A stretch of 64,000 bases of DNA from Phaeotremella fagi (Eukaryota; Basidiomycota; Tremellomycetes; Tremellales; Phaeotremellaceae). The stretch is from contig BCHU01000015.1 of the NCBI GenBank assembly GCA_001599715.1, forward strand, positions 1-64,000, read 5' to 3'. Made by a program: the position numbers and the translations under genes. The notes under the pieces are model-generated. The model searched no databases. It had not been told where the DNA came from and worked only from the letters and a program-made list of their open reading frames with translations. Of this stretch, positions 1 through 10,973 are shown in pieces; the first letter of the stretch is position 1, and each line of letters starts with the position of its first letter.

Positions 1-33
1 CCCCCCTAACCCCCCCCCTAACCCCCTAACCCT
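1..33. repeat. Telomere repeat tract (chromosome end)
   Basis: The first 33 bases are C-tracts separated by TAA: six Cs, nine Cs, five Cs, then a partial unit. The complementary strand reads TTA followed by a G-tract, the TTAGGGGG type known from Cryptococcus-like Tremellales. The strand runs C-rich from base 1, as expected for a left chromosome end. The C-tract length varies, which may be real heterogeneity or sequencing error in homopolymers. Confidence 0.9.
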
Positions 34-746
34 CGTATACTGTGTGGCTTGGCTGCTTGACTGCCTCTCTGGACTGTGAACGATGCTAGATGGTCTTGGA
101 AGTGAGTATTGGAAATGACTTAGTCATATTACCTGCTCTGCTACGTGTGCTAATAACTGCCTATTGCTGCCTCTCTTCTCTACTGCTTCTCTATGTACTT
201 CTGACTACGTACTACTGCTACTCCTTGATGGTGTTGAAAGTGAGTATTGGATATGACTTAGTACTATTGGCTCCTCCTGCTTGTTGCTGCTTGGCTACTG
301 CTTATGGCTGTTGCTTACTGCTGGACTGACTGTAGTTGTGGTGTATGCTATACTGGTACTTACTATACTACAAGTGACTGATATGATGTCTGAAAAGTAG
401 GTGTGATCAAAGATGTTATATGTTTTGATCCGCAATGCGTTAGTATCTCAAATGGTCGGGCGTGCTACAAGGATGCCATCGCAAGATCTACTGATACATT
501 ATCTATCAATACTTTGCCCTTTGTCACCGTCAACTGGTGTAACCACTGCTTCAACTTGTTGCACCAACTTCCCACCTGTTCCATTGCTGCTCCGCCATCG
601 TTGTGGATACCCGTTGAACAGTTGCATGAAGACGCCATGCTTCGTTGACATCTTGACATGTCACGAAGGTGGTGTTTTCTGGGACGACGTTTAGTACACA
701 TTCCGCTGCGTTGGCTATACCCGCCAATTTATGAGCCTGTGGTCAG
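34..746. other. Subtelomeric sequence without a convincing gene
   Basis: The stretch from the telomere to the first gene is rich in CTG/CTA triplets and has a degenerate, repetitive look as far as about 340. Short reading frames of 60-90 codons lie at 403-701 on both strands. They have no recognisable domain, no splice-joined extension and mutually overlapping frames, so I do not call them genes. Confidence 0.6.
89..268. repeat. Degenerate direct repeat in the subtelomere
   Basis: Two copies of a segment of about 42 bases, at 89-130 and 227-268, share the core AGTGAGTATTGG followed by ATGACTTAGT and differ at a few positions. The spacing is 138 bases. CTG/CTA-rich sequence fills the space between, so this may be the remnant of a longer subtelomeric tandem array. 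Confidence 0.6.
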
Positions 747-2225
747 TCAAATCCTTTTTACGATCCTTACCAAGGCTTGACCGTTACCTTTGAGAGATTC
801 AAACGGCATAGCTCTGACAATCAAAGCTGTTTGCGCAAGGAGTTCCACTGCGTAGTCGATCCTCAACTCTGAATTGTAATCGTCTTGGTTTAATAAATTG
901 TGAGTGATCGATATTCCCCAAAGACAAGTATGCAGCCATAACCTCGTGATCAGAAAGTCGACCATTTGTGTTTGAGACGCCGATTTATCGTGAGAGATGG
1001 CTCCGAGACAGTGATGTAGTTCTAAAATACCTTCCGAGTCGAGTTGACAATTCGAGTCTCGATAACCACAGCTACCTCTTGAGCAGTAGATAATCTTCTC
1101 GTTCATCACTTCATACAACCGAGCGATCGGTAGCAACCTGAAAGTCAAACTGGACGTTGGACCTAAGCTAGAAACCAGTTGGCAGAATGGTTCGGATATG
1201 TCCAAAGTTCGAAACCCAATGCTTAGCTGACCAGCACTTGGAGGCATAAGAGCATTGGATCTGGAGATTAGAACTTTATTCATTCCGATAACTCACCTCT
1301 CACCCATCGCCAATAACCAAACGATACTAACAGCTGTCTCTCTTTCACTCGGTGTCAGGACTTCGTGTGCCTCTTTGTCCGTTAACCGCATAAGCTTCAC
1401 GAGTGAATTCACTTCCATGGATCGATGGTAACCAGCGTTGAATCCTCTTGTCAATCGAAGGGTTGTCACCAAGATAAACGATGTCATGATGGCGTCAAGA
1501 TTCGGTGCGACTGCAATATCAGGTGAGCTATGCAGTTTTATCGATTCGCATAGCATCATCTCCGCCTCCTCTCGAGATCCGACATCGCTGTTTGGAAGTA
1601 GCATTGTTAGAGACGACATTGCAAGAAGAAAAGCCGCAAAACCTTCGTTGTGAATATATTCTTTGTGTAAGAAACGTGATCGTAAGGCGTTTGGATTCAT
1701 CAACGGGCTCATGGAATGGTGATGTCGTAGGTAGGAGTCCAGATAGAGAGACAGCTGAGGATTGATATGCTCGAGCCAAGTCGCCTTGCCGTGGGGAGTC
1801 TGTCCAAGAGGAAAGGGAATTGAGAGTGTATCGGTATGAAATGAATCGTCGTAATGATCGAGGTTCAATGGCCATGCGTTGGCAGGGACCATTGCAGAAC
1901 TTGGGGAGAAAGTTGTTGTCGAGGCTTCCGATGGAGTTTCTCCTGCATAAACTTCTGATGTCCGCCTTATGGTGGTGTTGTGACCAAGGACGGATTGAAG
2001 CTTTTCTACTTTCCTAAGAGATGAGCTCTTATATTTAAGGAGACTCACTTTCCTGGTGGTCCTCTCTTTCGTCTTGACAGATGAGATGTACAAGATATAT
2101 CACTTGTGACACAGCGAGTACAAGGCCGTTTGACATCGCACTGAACGTCAGCAGTGTTTTCAGGATTGACTCACCTTAACACGTCGATATCGACATGCAT
2201 CACAGGCTTTGATAGACTCTGACAT
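747..2225 (-). CDS. Zn2Cys6 fungal transcription factor
   Basis: Predicted nuclear regulator of about 457 residues from four exons: 2225-2175, 2140-2049, 2013-1297 and 1260-747. Exon lengths sum to a multiple of three. The zinc cluster lies at residues 8-34 with spacing CX2CX6CX5CX2CX6C, begins CDACRYRRVKC and is interrupted by the first intron exactly before the third cysteine. A basic linker (SRRKRGPPGK) follows. The rest is helical and resembles the middle region of fungal zinc-cluster regulators, but I cannot assign a target. The three introns are only 34-36 nt, near the lower limit. It is the most telomere-proximal gene and is followed by a sugar porter on the same strand, which is a plausible but unproven target. 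The start was chosen because it is the only ATG just ahead of the cluster. Confidence 0.85.
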
Positions 2226-2421
2226 GGTTGATGAGGGATTGATAGATAAGAAAATAGATTGCGTATTAATTGTTGAGCAGAATTTTGTGAGCACGTTCGT
2301 CGGGCGGATTTTTCCGGCTGCGCACGTCAGACTTCGTCTGAGAATGCCTGCAGTGACCTCGTGTACGTATAACATCATTCATAATCTCTATAAATATCTA
2401 CTGAAATGAAAAGCTTGCACT

Positions 2422-4587
2422 CTACTCCTCGGCCTCGTCCTCCACGATTGTAGATTGGAACTTTCTTGCTGGAACTCCTCGTTCGAAGAGAATGTCAATT
2501 TCTCTGAAAGTTCTACCCTTCATTTCTGGTAATCTAAAGAAAGCCCAAATGAGAGCACTCATTGCCAAACCGAACTATGCTACGTCAGCATTCGATCCAA
2601 GCTTATGTAACAAGACTTACATAGAAGAAAGCAGCCAGCCCTTTCCAGTTCCAAGCTGTAGCTGTTACTTGATACGTATAGATGATACCGATTGGAATGT
2701 TGATCAGATTATACAAGTTACGTGCAAGTCCAGTAGTTTTTGCGCGAAGACGTGTAGAAGACGTTTCTCCGACGATTGCGTAGGCTGTGACCTGGAAGAA
2801 TCAGCTTATGAAACTTGCAAGTACCCACGGTGACAGAGAAATCCCAGATAAAGACCCAAAGTGACATCATCGCAACGATACCCCATCGAGGTCCAACAGC
2901 ATCTGAGCCAGGGATAGCTAGACATCCAGCAATGAAAAGGCTGCGGTAGATGTTAGACAAGTTCATACGTAATCGATCAACTTACCAAGTAGCATTGCCA
3001 GCCAGACCATAGAGGAAAGTGTTACGACGACCGTAGTACTGAACGTTAGAAGGGAAGTTTCGTAACACTCACCGTCATGACCACCCAGGATAGCAATGTC
3101 CCCACGATGGCTACAGCTCGTTGAGCAAGATTGACCGTAAGAGCCTCACTCGAAGATAGACCGGCTAGTTGTCAGTATAAAAACACAAATTAAACCCACC
3201 TTGCTCAAGGAAATAAGCTGGATGATTTGCAAAAGTGGCCCCAGCGAGGGAAGTCGCCATCCAGGCAACACACGCGATTTCGGTTCTTCTAAGGTTGGCC
3301 CCTTTGAAACAGTCCTATGTCATTTGGTCAGTGAAAATAAGAAGGAAAAGACAGGTACGTACCAGGTAGGAAGCACCCTCTCGAGTAGTTTCTTCGATAC
3401 GGTTTGTTCGTACCTATCCCGTCAGTCTCTTTCGGTGATAAAAACTCACCATCATGGCTACCGTCTTGGCAGATGACTCGGACGAGAACGCCTTGGTAGT
3501 GAGACGTTGAACAGAATGTTGGGCTTCAGCTAATTTGCCTTTGCGGACCAAGAACCATGGACTTTCAGGCGCCAAAGTGACGATGATGAAGATGGGAAGA
3601 GGGAAGATCCATTGGATTCCGAATTGGAGCTGAAGGTAAGCAAAGATACCTTCAAACAACTAACTCTATAAGCCAAATCATCTGTACGATTTTGTAAAGC
3701 AAAGGCAACACCAGCAGCAATGATTTGTCCCATCAACCAACATAAACTGACGTAACTAGGAAGTGTCAATCACCTCATTTATTCTTCACTTACGTTGTGA
3801 GATATCCTCGAAGCTTGACGGGTACAACTTCACTAGCGTACGCTACGGCAGACTAGTAGAGTTTAGTAGATTGATCAGAATTATCGTCGACCAACGTACC
3901 GAAGAGAACGCGCCCCAAGGGAAACCACAAAGAAGCTATACAGTTGTCAGTATCCAACCAGATCCATACCAAACTCACCTGACCGATAATCAAAACCGTT
4001 GCGTTGGGTGCAAAGAAGACAGCAAAGATAGCACATGCCATCCAGATCAAGAAGAACTGAAGAGTTCGACGGTAACCAATACGATCTTGCATCCAGGAGG
4101 CAATGAAGATTCCCCTGTGTGTAAGCAAGGATACAGCTGTGATTGAACTCACAAGATATCACCGACAGTGCTTGCTTGACTGATTCCTGATTGCCATGAA
4201 GCTGGAATCTGATATCCACTGGCTGCTCCTGAATAAACACCGTACTTTTCACGATAGATCGAGTAGGCACTGACGTTACCAAGAACTGGTAGAATGAGCC
4301 TCGTATCTGGAGAAGGATAACAAACTCACCACTAGTTTGGTACCCTTCCATGATTAAGCAGGAGGAAATACCAATAGACCACAGAACTGCAGTGCGATTT
4401 TGGGAAAGAGCAGCGAACAGTGACATTTCCTTTTCGGTATGCTCAGCATCGATAGCATCATTGACGTTGTCTACGACTGGACCTCCATCCTTGGCTTGGA
4501 CTGGGATATGTTATCAGTACATGATCGGAAGCTATCTTGCTTACGATGTGGAACTGGGTCGATACCCTCAAGTGTCTTTTCATCCAT
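2422..4587 (-). CDS. Sugar porter (MFS), alpha-glucoside/hexose permease type
   Basis: Plasma-membrane sugar:proton symporter of the MFS sugar-porter family. The N-terminus (MDEKTLEGIDPV) is acidic and cytosolic. The first membrane segment follows ALSQNRTAVLWS and contains IMEGYQTS, the equivalent of the GYD region in maltose-type permeases. The central PESPWFLV motif and the C-terminal PEMKGRTFREID motif are both present, followed by a tail with PARKF. About nine or ten short introns break the coding region; the stop is at 2424-2422. The same PARKF tail appears in the porter at 8.7 kb, so the two are probably paralogues. Substrate cannot be read from sequence; the maltose-permease resemblance is moderate. 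The region upstream carries CCAAT and bZIP-like sites. Confidence 0.85.
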
Positions 4588-4809
4588 TTTGTGTAGTTGT
4601 AGTTGATTGTAAGGTGAGTGTTGAGAAAGACTTGTGGAAAGAGAACCGTTCTGTCTCGGTCTATCTTATATATCTACAATTCGCAGTGAGAACATTTTGA
4701 TGTACAAAGATTCTCCGATCATGATCAAAGCTTGATCGTTTCTTGACGGAAAAAAGAAGGTGTAATCAGTGAGAATTTTTGGATGCTTGATTAAAAATGG
4801 AGAAACTCC

Positions 4810-4821
4810 TCACACGTGTGA
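4810..4821. promoter_or_regulatory. CACGTG-centred palindrome
   Basis: The perfect 12-base palindrome TCACACGTGTGA has an E-box (CACGTG) core, the usual target of bHLH regulators. It lies about 220 bases upstream of the leftward sugar porter. Confidence 0.4.
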
Positions 4822-4836
4822 TCACAACACAGCAGC

Positions 4837-4865
4837 CCAATCGGCTATCCATTGATTCTGATTGG
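4837..4865. promoter_or_regulatory. Paired CCAAT boxes, opposite orientation
   Basis: CCAAT at 4837-4841 and ATTGG at 4861-4865 form an inverted pair 20 bases apart. CCAAT is the recognition sequence of the HAP complex. The position between divergent genes fits a promoter role but binding is not shown. Confidence 0.4.
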
Positions 4866-4900
4866 CTCATGCGACCACAATAAAACCAAGGTTTCTCCGT

Positions 4901-4916
4901 ATGACGTAAACGTCAT
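4901..4916. promoter_or_regulatory. bZIP/CRE-like inverted repeat
   Basis: ATGACGT, a two-base AA spacer and ACGTCAT form a perfect inverted repeat of TGACGT half sites, the type bound by CREB/ATF-like bZIP proteins. It sits in the divergent promoter between the sugar porter and the phosphodiesterase-like gene. Confidence 0.45.
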
Positions 4917-5337
4917 GTTGTTCGATCTTTTTTCAGCTCTGCAATCACCAACAATGAATCGTTAGTGTGTATGGAGATATGCTAGACGTCTAATGTTGAC
5001 GCACACGCTATGGGGTTCGGCATCGATATCCTTTTTTGCTTTCGCGAAATCACTTTTTATTGTTCCCTTTGTCCTTTACATTCACTGTTTCACGAAATCA
5101 CACTCCTTTCTTCAACCTATCATACCTTTATCCTCTTACCTTTATCCTTTTGAATTTACTGTTCACAAAGTCCTCTTCCTTTCTTCATCAGTGCTATATT
5201 ACTGTGCTTCCCCTTAACATTCATTGTTCCCCAAGTACATTGATATCTATCGATACAAAACTACGCACTGAACGGTCACTATCTAACAATCCACTTTAAT
5301 TCATTCTTCCTCTCAAAGACTTGACAAGCAAACAAAC

Positions 5338-6730
5338 ATGACAATCGATACCGCTCCGTCCCATTTGACTGTTCACGACATTGTCGATCTTTTTCGAGTC
5401 GCCAGAAATGATCCATTACGAGTTTCTGTACACAGAGGGCTACACGGTAACGGAACTCCAGAGAATGTAAGTTCCCCATCCTATGTCGTTAACCATGCTC
5501 AGAGCAAACAAAGCATCCGTGAAGCTGCTGCCTTTGGATTGGTATGTTTAGAAATAGACCTTCGTATAACTTCGGACGGTCGTGTTGGTGAGTCGACCCC
5601 ACGCAGCGCACTCTAACATTCAGTTGTCCTGCACGACGAAGGCTTGGGGAGGGTCACAAATGTAGCAGAGCATCTTGGTGTACCTGGTAAGTTAATAAAT
5701 TTGTGTTATCTGACGTTAGACCACGACGAAACAGGCCAAAAATATAACCCACCCGTCAAAGCATTCCCTTGGAAAGGTGTGATCAATCAGTTCAAACTCA
5801 AGGATGCTCAAGGAAGGTTATGGTGAGTGATAAACCAGAATCGACTGACCCACAGTGACGAAGGAGTTTTGGAGTTTGGAGAGATGCTTGATTTCGTCAA
5901 AGAACAGGCAATCGATATGGTGTTCTTTTTAGACATGTAGGTGGCTACAACGACCATCACTGATCTGTTAGCAAAGAGGCGGCTGTCTTGGAGCCAGCTT
6001 TTGAAGCCATGAAGATCCGCGAAAATGCGTCAGGAATACCTGCTCTAGGTGGGTTGGCAGTATTGACAAGTTCTAACTCACAGAATGGTGTGTTTGGAAA
6101 ATCGGTACAAGTATCTACCAAACCCCCGAAGATCTCGAAGCAACATCGTGGTGGCAGGAAGCCCAAACAATCGGTAGTCCAGTCTACATTCCAGTCATTG
6201 AAGCGATACCAGGATTGTCAAATCGTGTGTATAAAACGTGGTACCTTTACTGATTTCCAACAGCAATTGACGCAGCGAAACAATTCGCCCAACGACCATA
6301 CGTTGTGACATTGGAGATTGGTCTGATTGCTCCAGGTGGTCTTCTCCAAGACGTGGTTGATTATTGTCGAGAACAAGGATTTTCAATGGGATTCTTTGCC
6401 TATTTGGAGGGAGAGATCCCTGTCACCGCGGAGGATCGTGATGTACCTACCTACCTGAGTCCGGATGGTATCGACAAGAGGGACGACATGGGTGAGTGTT
6501 GGGTAAATACCAAAACACTAACAAGCCAGAGCTTTTCAGGAACATGGGATTCACTTGGGTGATCGGTAGGTTCAACTTAATCAATAGCTGACACTGTAGC
6601 CGACCTTTGCGCTGATTCTGTTGACCTTTACGACGCCCAGCGAGTTTTCCAAAAGGCTCCGAAACCTTTATGGCGTGAACAAAGGCTCCAGGCTGCTCTG
6701 AGGAGTAGAAATAAGGAGGCTGGTTGTTGA
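5338..6730 (+). CDS. Glycerophosphodiester phosphodiesterase-family protein
   Basis: Predicted hydrolase of glycerophosphodiesters (GDPD family, TIM-barrel phosphodiesterase). After joining about eight short introns the N-terminal half reads HRGLHGNGTPEN, then a conserved EIDLRITSDGR strand and VVLHDEGLGRVTN. This is the usual order: catalytic His-Arg, acidic metal ligands E and D, then the second catalytic His. The C-terminal part contains a barrel-like stretch (GFTWVIADLCADSVDL) near residue 330, which fits the end of a GDPD barrel. There is no signal peptide or membrane segment, so it is probably cytosolic. Length is about 370 residues, normal for a single-domain GDPD. It could release sn-glycerol-3-phosphate from glycerophosphoinositol and similar compounds, but the exact substrate is unknown. 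The convergent neighbour is a carboxylesterase. Confidence 0.8.
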
Positions 6731-6805
6731 TCACACCCGGCGGACGGCTGCTCTGCATCATAGTACAACTAGAGTTCATGACCTTGCATTTTTCACACCA
6801 CATCC

Positions 6806-8457
6806 CTACCAAACTTTCCCCTGTGATGACAGCCATCTCTTTCCAAAGTCCACCCTCTCCTTGGTTTGAGCAACAGGAATCAAGCCCATTCTTGCACCGA
6901 CCTCCATCACATGAGTGGGATTCTCTGCAGCGGTTGGCCAGTACGGTAACGAACAAGGTCTGTCCTCTGTCCCATTAGGGTTACCAGACTTTATAAAGTT
7001 TGCCCAGTACTCGCTCATCTCTGTTGCCACGCGCCTGTCTTCGTCACTCCAAGGATCAACACCTTCCGTCGTCCAGATACTATCAAACACGTAGGGTATT
7101 TCACTCGAATGATATGCACCTGTTCGAGGACCATTGAAGCAAACATATGTCGTGGCTTTGGGAGTCTTCGGTCTAGGTTCAAAGCCTCGTCGTACAGGAG
7201 GCGCGTGAGTCCAGTGGTAGATATACATCGGTGACACCTTCTGTACCTTCCACAAATCGTGTAACATGTGCATACCGATGTTTGCCAGTTCCACAGTACT
7301 TGCGTTCCACCTTTCAAGAGGGGAACCATCACTGTAGTGGTCGAACCATTCAGAGGCAAACCTTTCACCAAATTTAATCGGGACTACGACCCCAAGGTCA
7401 TCCTCGTTAAAGTCAGGGTGTGTATAGTTTCCGGATTCGTCCTTGTTCTGGCCATTCATCACGGGGACGTCGTTTGCGAACCCATGAACAAGTGTTTCTT
7501 CATACGTGCGTGGAAAGGCATAACCATCGAGACAAGCTCGATAGAACGGAGGTGGACCCCACATCGTGCCGTCGTTTCTGTCGTTACCGATCAACAGTTT
7601 TTCCACAGACATTGTCCTCATATCTGAAATGGAAGTAGCACCTTTTTCCTTGAGAACCATCTCTCCCTCACTCTCGGCTTGTTCTTTCGATCTATAAGAC
7701 GGTGCAAGACTGGATATCAAAGGGTCTCGCGGGTATCTCCCACCTGACTGGAAAATCGCCCCATGGAAAAGTCCTCTACTCAGTGGTCCGTACAGGTGTA
7801 AACCGACGCATGCTGAACCTGCACTTTGACCAGCGATCGTAACCTGATTTTTATCACCACCAAAAGCATGGATATTATCTTGAATCCACTGAAGACATGC
7901 TATTTGATCGAGCAGACCATAGTTTCCAGAAGCGTCGTGGCCAGATTCCTTGGAGAGTTCTTGATGAGCTAGCCAACCGAATATCCCCAGACGATAGTTG
8001 AGCGTCACGACGACGATACCATGTGCTGCTAGTTTCGTTCCATCGAAAGCGTTATCTGAGCTAGCTCCCCAAAGGAATCTACCTCCATATATCCAGACGT
8101 ACACGGGATACCTCGATACTCCTATGTCTGAGACCTGTCGGTCAGTTTCCGAGTTTAAGCACAACTCACATCCGCAGGAGTCCATATGTTGAGATTCAAA
8201 CAGTCCTCGCTTTGTTTTGGAGGCGTCTCACTCCAATAGAGTGGACCTGGGGAGTTCTGGGGAGGGATGGGGCCAAATTCAGAACAGTCTTTGACTCCAT
8301 CCCATGCCAGAGCTGGTTGAGGGGGTCTCCAACGGTTCTCACCGCCGGTCGACGCTGCAAAAGGAATCCCTCTAAAGGTGGTGACGGTGTCATCACCGAG
8401 AGAGGGTTTTCCTCGTACGAGACCAGCGGCGATTCTGACAGGTTGACTAATGGGCAT
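6806..8457 (-). CDS. Type-B carboxylesterase/lipase
   Basis: Alpha/beta-hydrolase of the carboxylesterase type-B family, about 538 residues from two exons (8457-8170 and 8134-6806). N-terminal landmarks are GLVRGKPS, FRGIPFA and SEDCLNLNIW. The nucleophile is in GQSAGS. The acid of the triad is probably the Glu in NKDESGNY and the His is in AYHSSEIPYVFD. The oxyanion-hole region reads WIYGGRFLWG where GGGF/Y is usual, so the third glycine is replaced by arginine. No signal peptide is visible, suggesting an intracellular enzyme. A paralogue with a normal HGGG motif lies at 17.4 kb on the opposite strand. The promoter is shared with the divergent sugar porter. Likely substrates are uncharged esters; the actual one is unknown. 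Confidence 0.88.
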
Positions 8458-8714
8458 TTTGTTGATGTGCCGTCTAGCTCGACCTTGACTGTTATTCCAA
8501 TTAACCTACAAACTTGGCGAGGCACGCCGTCAAGTATTCCGGATCTGACCTTGCGGCGGATCTCGCTTCCCAGTCTAAAAAAAGATTCACCCAACAATTT
8601 ATACCGGGGCACCTGCGGAGGTCATTGCCAAGCGAGTCTAACCGTGAATACTTATAAAAAGGTTGTTCAACAATGATCCAAAAGCACATTAACGGTTGTT
8701 CTACCCTTACTATA

Positions 8715-10730
8715 ATGTTTCCAACCTATGAAGACGAGAAATCAATGGGAATCAATCAAGATGGTCAAATTGAAGATGTCGACCCAACGTCAACTCAGAA
8801 TGAAATGCTCGAAGCTCAACGAGCTTCGTTATCAGCTGGTAAGACTATCTGGAAGACATTCAAAGAAGATCGTAAAGCTATGATTGTTGTTTGCGCCGCT
8901 TTGGTAGGTTAATCTATGCCTTCGTCTCATGCTAACAGTCTAGGGCTCCGCTTTCATTCTTGGTACCGACACGACGATTGTGGGTTCGCTTGTTGGTTCG
9001 CAGTCGTTCTGTTATGTCATGGGTGAGGGTTATAAAAGTGGTTCCTTGTATGCAGTCAGACCTGAGACTGTGTCAATGTGAGTGGAACCAAACAAGACAT
9101 TCGCTGATTGGGGATAGATGGAACGCATCGGGTGCTCCTGCTCAGATCCTTGGTCAATTCGTGACTGCTCCAATCGCAGATTACTTTGGTCGACGAGCTG
9201 TTATATTCTTCGCCGTTTTCATCATGCTTCTCGGTGTTGTTCTTGAAATCACTGCCCCCAACTGGCAGACATTTGCAGTCGCCAGTTTCATCATGAAAGC
9301 TGTCGCTGGCATGGTTCAGTCAACAGCTCCACTTTACATCTCCGAGCTGGCTCCACGAGCTGTTCGTGGTATGATGGTTTGCTGTTTCTTGTTCATAAGT
9401 GAGTCGTAGCTTCAACAATTGTCGTAACGACACTTAATGTTCTAGGTGCTACCGGCGATATCATCCTCACCGTTCTTTTATGGTACTGCGAACAACGTTG
9501 GCCAGATGCCTCTGATAAATGGGGTTACCGGGTACCACTGCTCGTGTGCATCTGTTTACCTGTCATCGTGGTCACCATTCAAGTTTTCTTGTTATGTGAA
9601 TCCCCAACGTGGTTGATGATGCACGGTAAGACCGACAAGGCAAAGGCAGCTATAAAGTTCATGTACCCCGCTCGAACTGAAGAAGAAAGGGAGGTCGTTT
9701 ATGCGGAATACGAATACACATTGTGAGTTAATCACATCGACCCCTTGACTTACAATGGTAGGAAAAAGATGAGTGCAAGTAAAGAAATGAGTAAACAAGT
9801 CAACTACGCCGATTGTTGGAGGGGAATCAATCTTCGACGTACTTTCTGTGCGTTCTGGCCAGCGATGACGATTTCACTATCAGGAAATGCCATCATTGGC
9901 CCACAAAAAACTTACTTGTGAGGAATCCTTGCGCACAAACTCTCACTGACACCCATATAGCTTTACTCTCAGTGGTCAAACTAACTCCCTTGCATCAACC
10001 TGTATCGCAATCTCCGTAGGACTCGCTGGTACTTTAGCATGCTTTAGTCTGATCGAACAAAAGAAGCCTCTTGGAAGAAGACGAATGCTGCTGATTGGTC
10101 AATTTGGCGAATTCATCTCAATGGGTAGGTGACATTTCGTTCACCAACTTATCCCATTCTAGTTGGAATCGGATCTGCTGCGTTAGGCTATAAACTTCCC
10201 TACAGCAAGGACGCTGGCTCTATCATGCTTGGTTTCTTGTGTTTCGGTGCAGCTTTGGTCCAATTCGGTCCCACTGGAGTCGGATGGGTAAGTCGTTGCT
10301 TCGTTCACTCTGACAATCCAGACCTACATGGGGGAATCTGGAGCTCAACATCTTCGAGCCAAAACCACAGTGTTCGGTGCACTTGGTAACGGTATTGCTG
10401 GGGTAGTTTACAACGTCGCCATTCCTTATATGATTGCGTCGACTGGACTTGGTATCGGAGGAACCTGTTTCTAGTGAGTTGGTACATCAACCACATTGAT
10501 TGACATCGGACAGCTTTGCTGGTTGGGGTGTTTTGTGTATTATCATCACCTACTTCTTGATTCCTGATTTCACCGGTCGATCGTTTGCTCAAATCGACGA
10601 AATGTTTGCCAAGCGTGTTCCTGCTAGAAAATTCCGTGACTTTGTATGTACTGGCGATTACGGTAGAGACATTCTTCACCAACACGACGAAAAAGTTCAA
10701 GCAGCCGAGTTTATCGAAGAGAAGCTTTGA
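8715..10730 (+). CDS. Sugar porter (MFS), paralogue of the 2.4-kb porter
   Basis: Twelve-segment MFS sugar transporter assembled from about eight exons. Landmarks are GTDTTIVGSLVGS in the first membrane segment, ADYFGRRA (the D-R-x-G-R-R type loop), CESPTWLMMHGK in the central loop and PDFTGRSFAQIDEMF near the C-terminus, followed by VPARKF as in the porter at 2.4-4.6 kb. A 66-residue hydrophilic N-terminus precedes the first membrane segment. I place the start at 8715 (MFPTYEDEKS); an in-frame ATG at 8673 would add 14 residues. The gene is divergent from the carboxylesterase with 257 bp between them, so the two may share control. Substrate is not determinable; maltose- or hexose-like sugars are the family norm. 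Confidence 0.85.
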
Positions 10731-10973
10731 GGGCGCCAATGGAGAGGTTGGCGATGCTCGTAATGTATCGCTTCCATAGGATCAATCAATGTCACGGTAT
10801 GCCGATCTATGAGTCATGCTGTAAACTGCATGTTCCTAAACAACTTTAAGATTCATGAACAAACAACACAGCATCCATCAGAGCCCAAGGTGAATCACCA
10901 ATTACCCAGAAACCAACCAAAAGTGTCCATTCTAAACCAAAATGTCCATTCCTGCTAAACCCACATCCCTCCC

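Larger units (their letters stand above)
4588..5337. other. Divergent promoter region, 750 bp
   Basis: Shared upstream region of the sugar porter (leftward) and the phosphodiesterase-like gene (rightward). The left part holds CCAAT boxes and two palindromes listed separately. The right part, about 5030-5230, is strongly pyrimidine-rich on the + strand with recurring elements: TTCGCGAAATCAC at 5041 and TTCACGAAATCAC at 5089. Poly-pyrimidine tracts of this sort are common before transcription starts in fungal promoters. No coding region is supported. Confidence 0.6.

Noticed and set aside
403..701. Overlapping short reading frames on both strands near the telomere
   Set aside because: 60-90 codons, no domain, no usable splice joins, in degenerate subtelomeric sequence.
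8085..8100. Tyr in the first position of the esterase oxyanion motif
   Set aside because: Tyr or Phe at this site is found in active fungal lipases; only the later Gly-to-Arg change is kept as notable.
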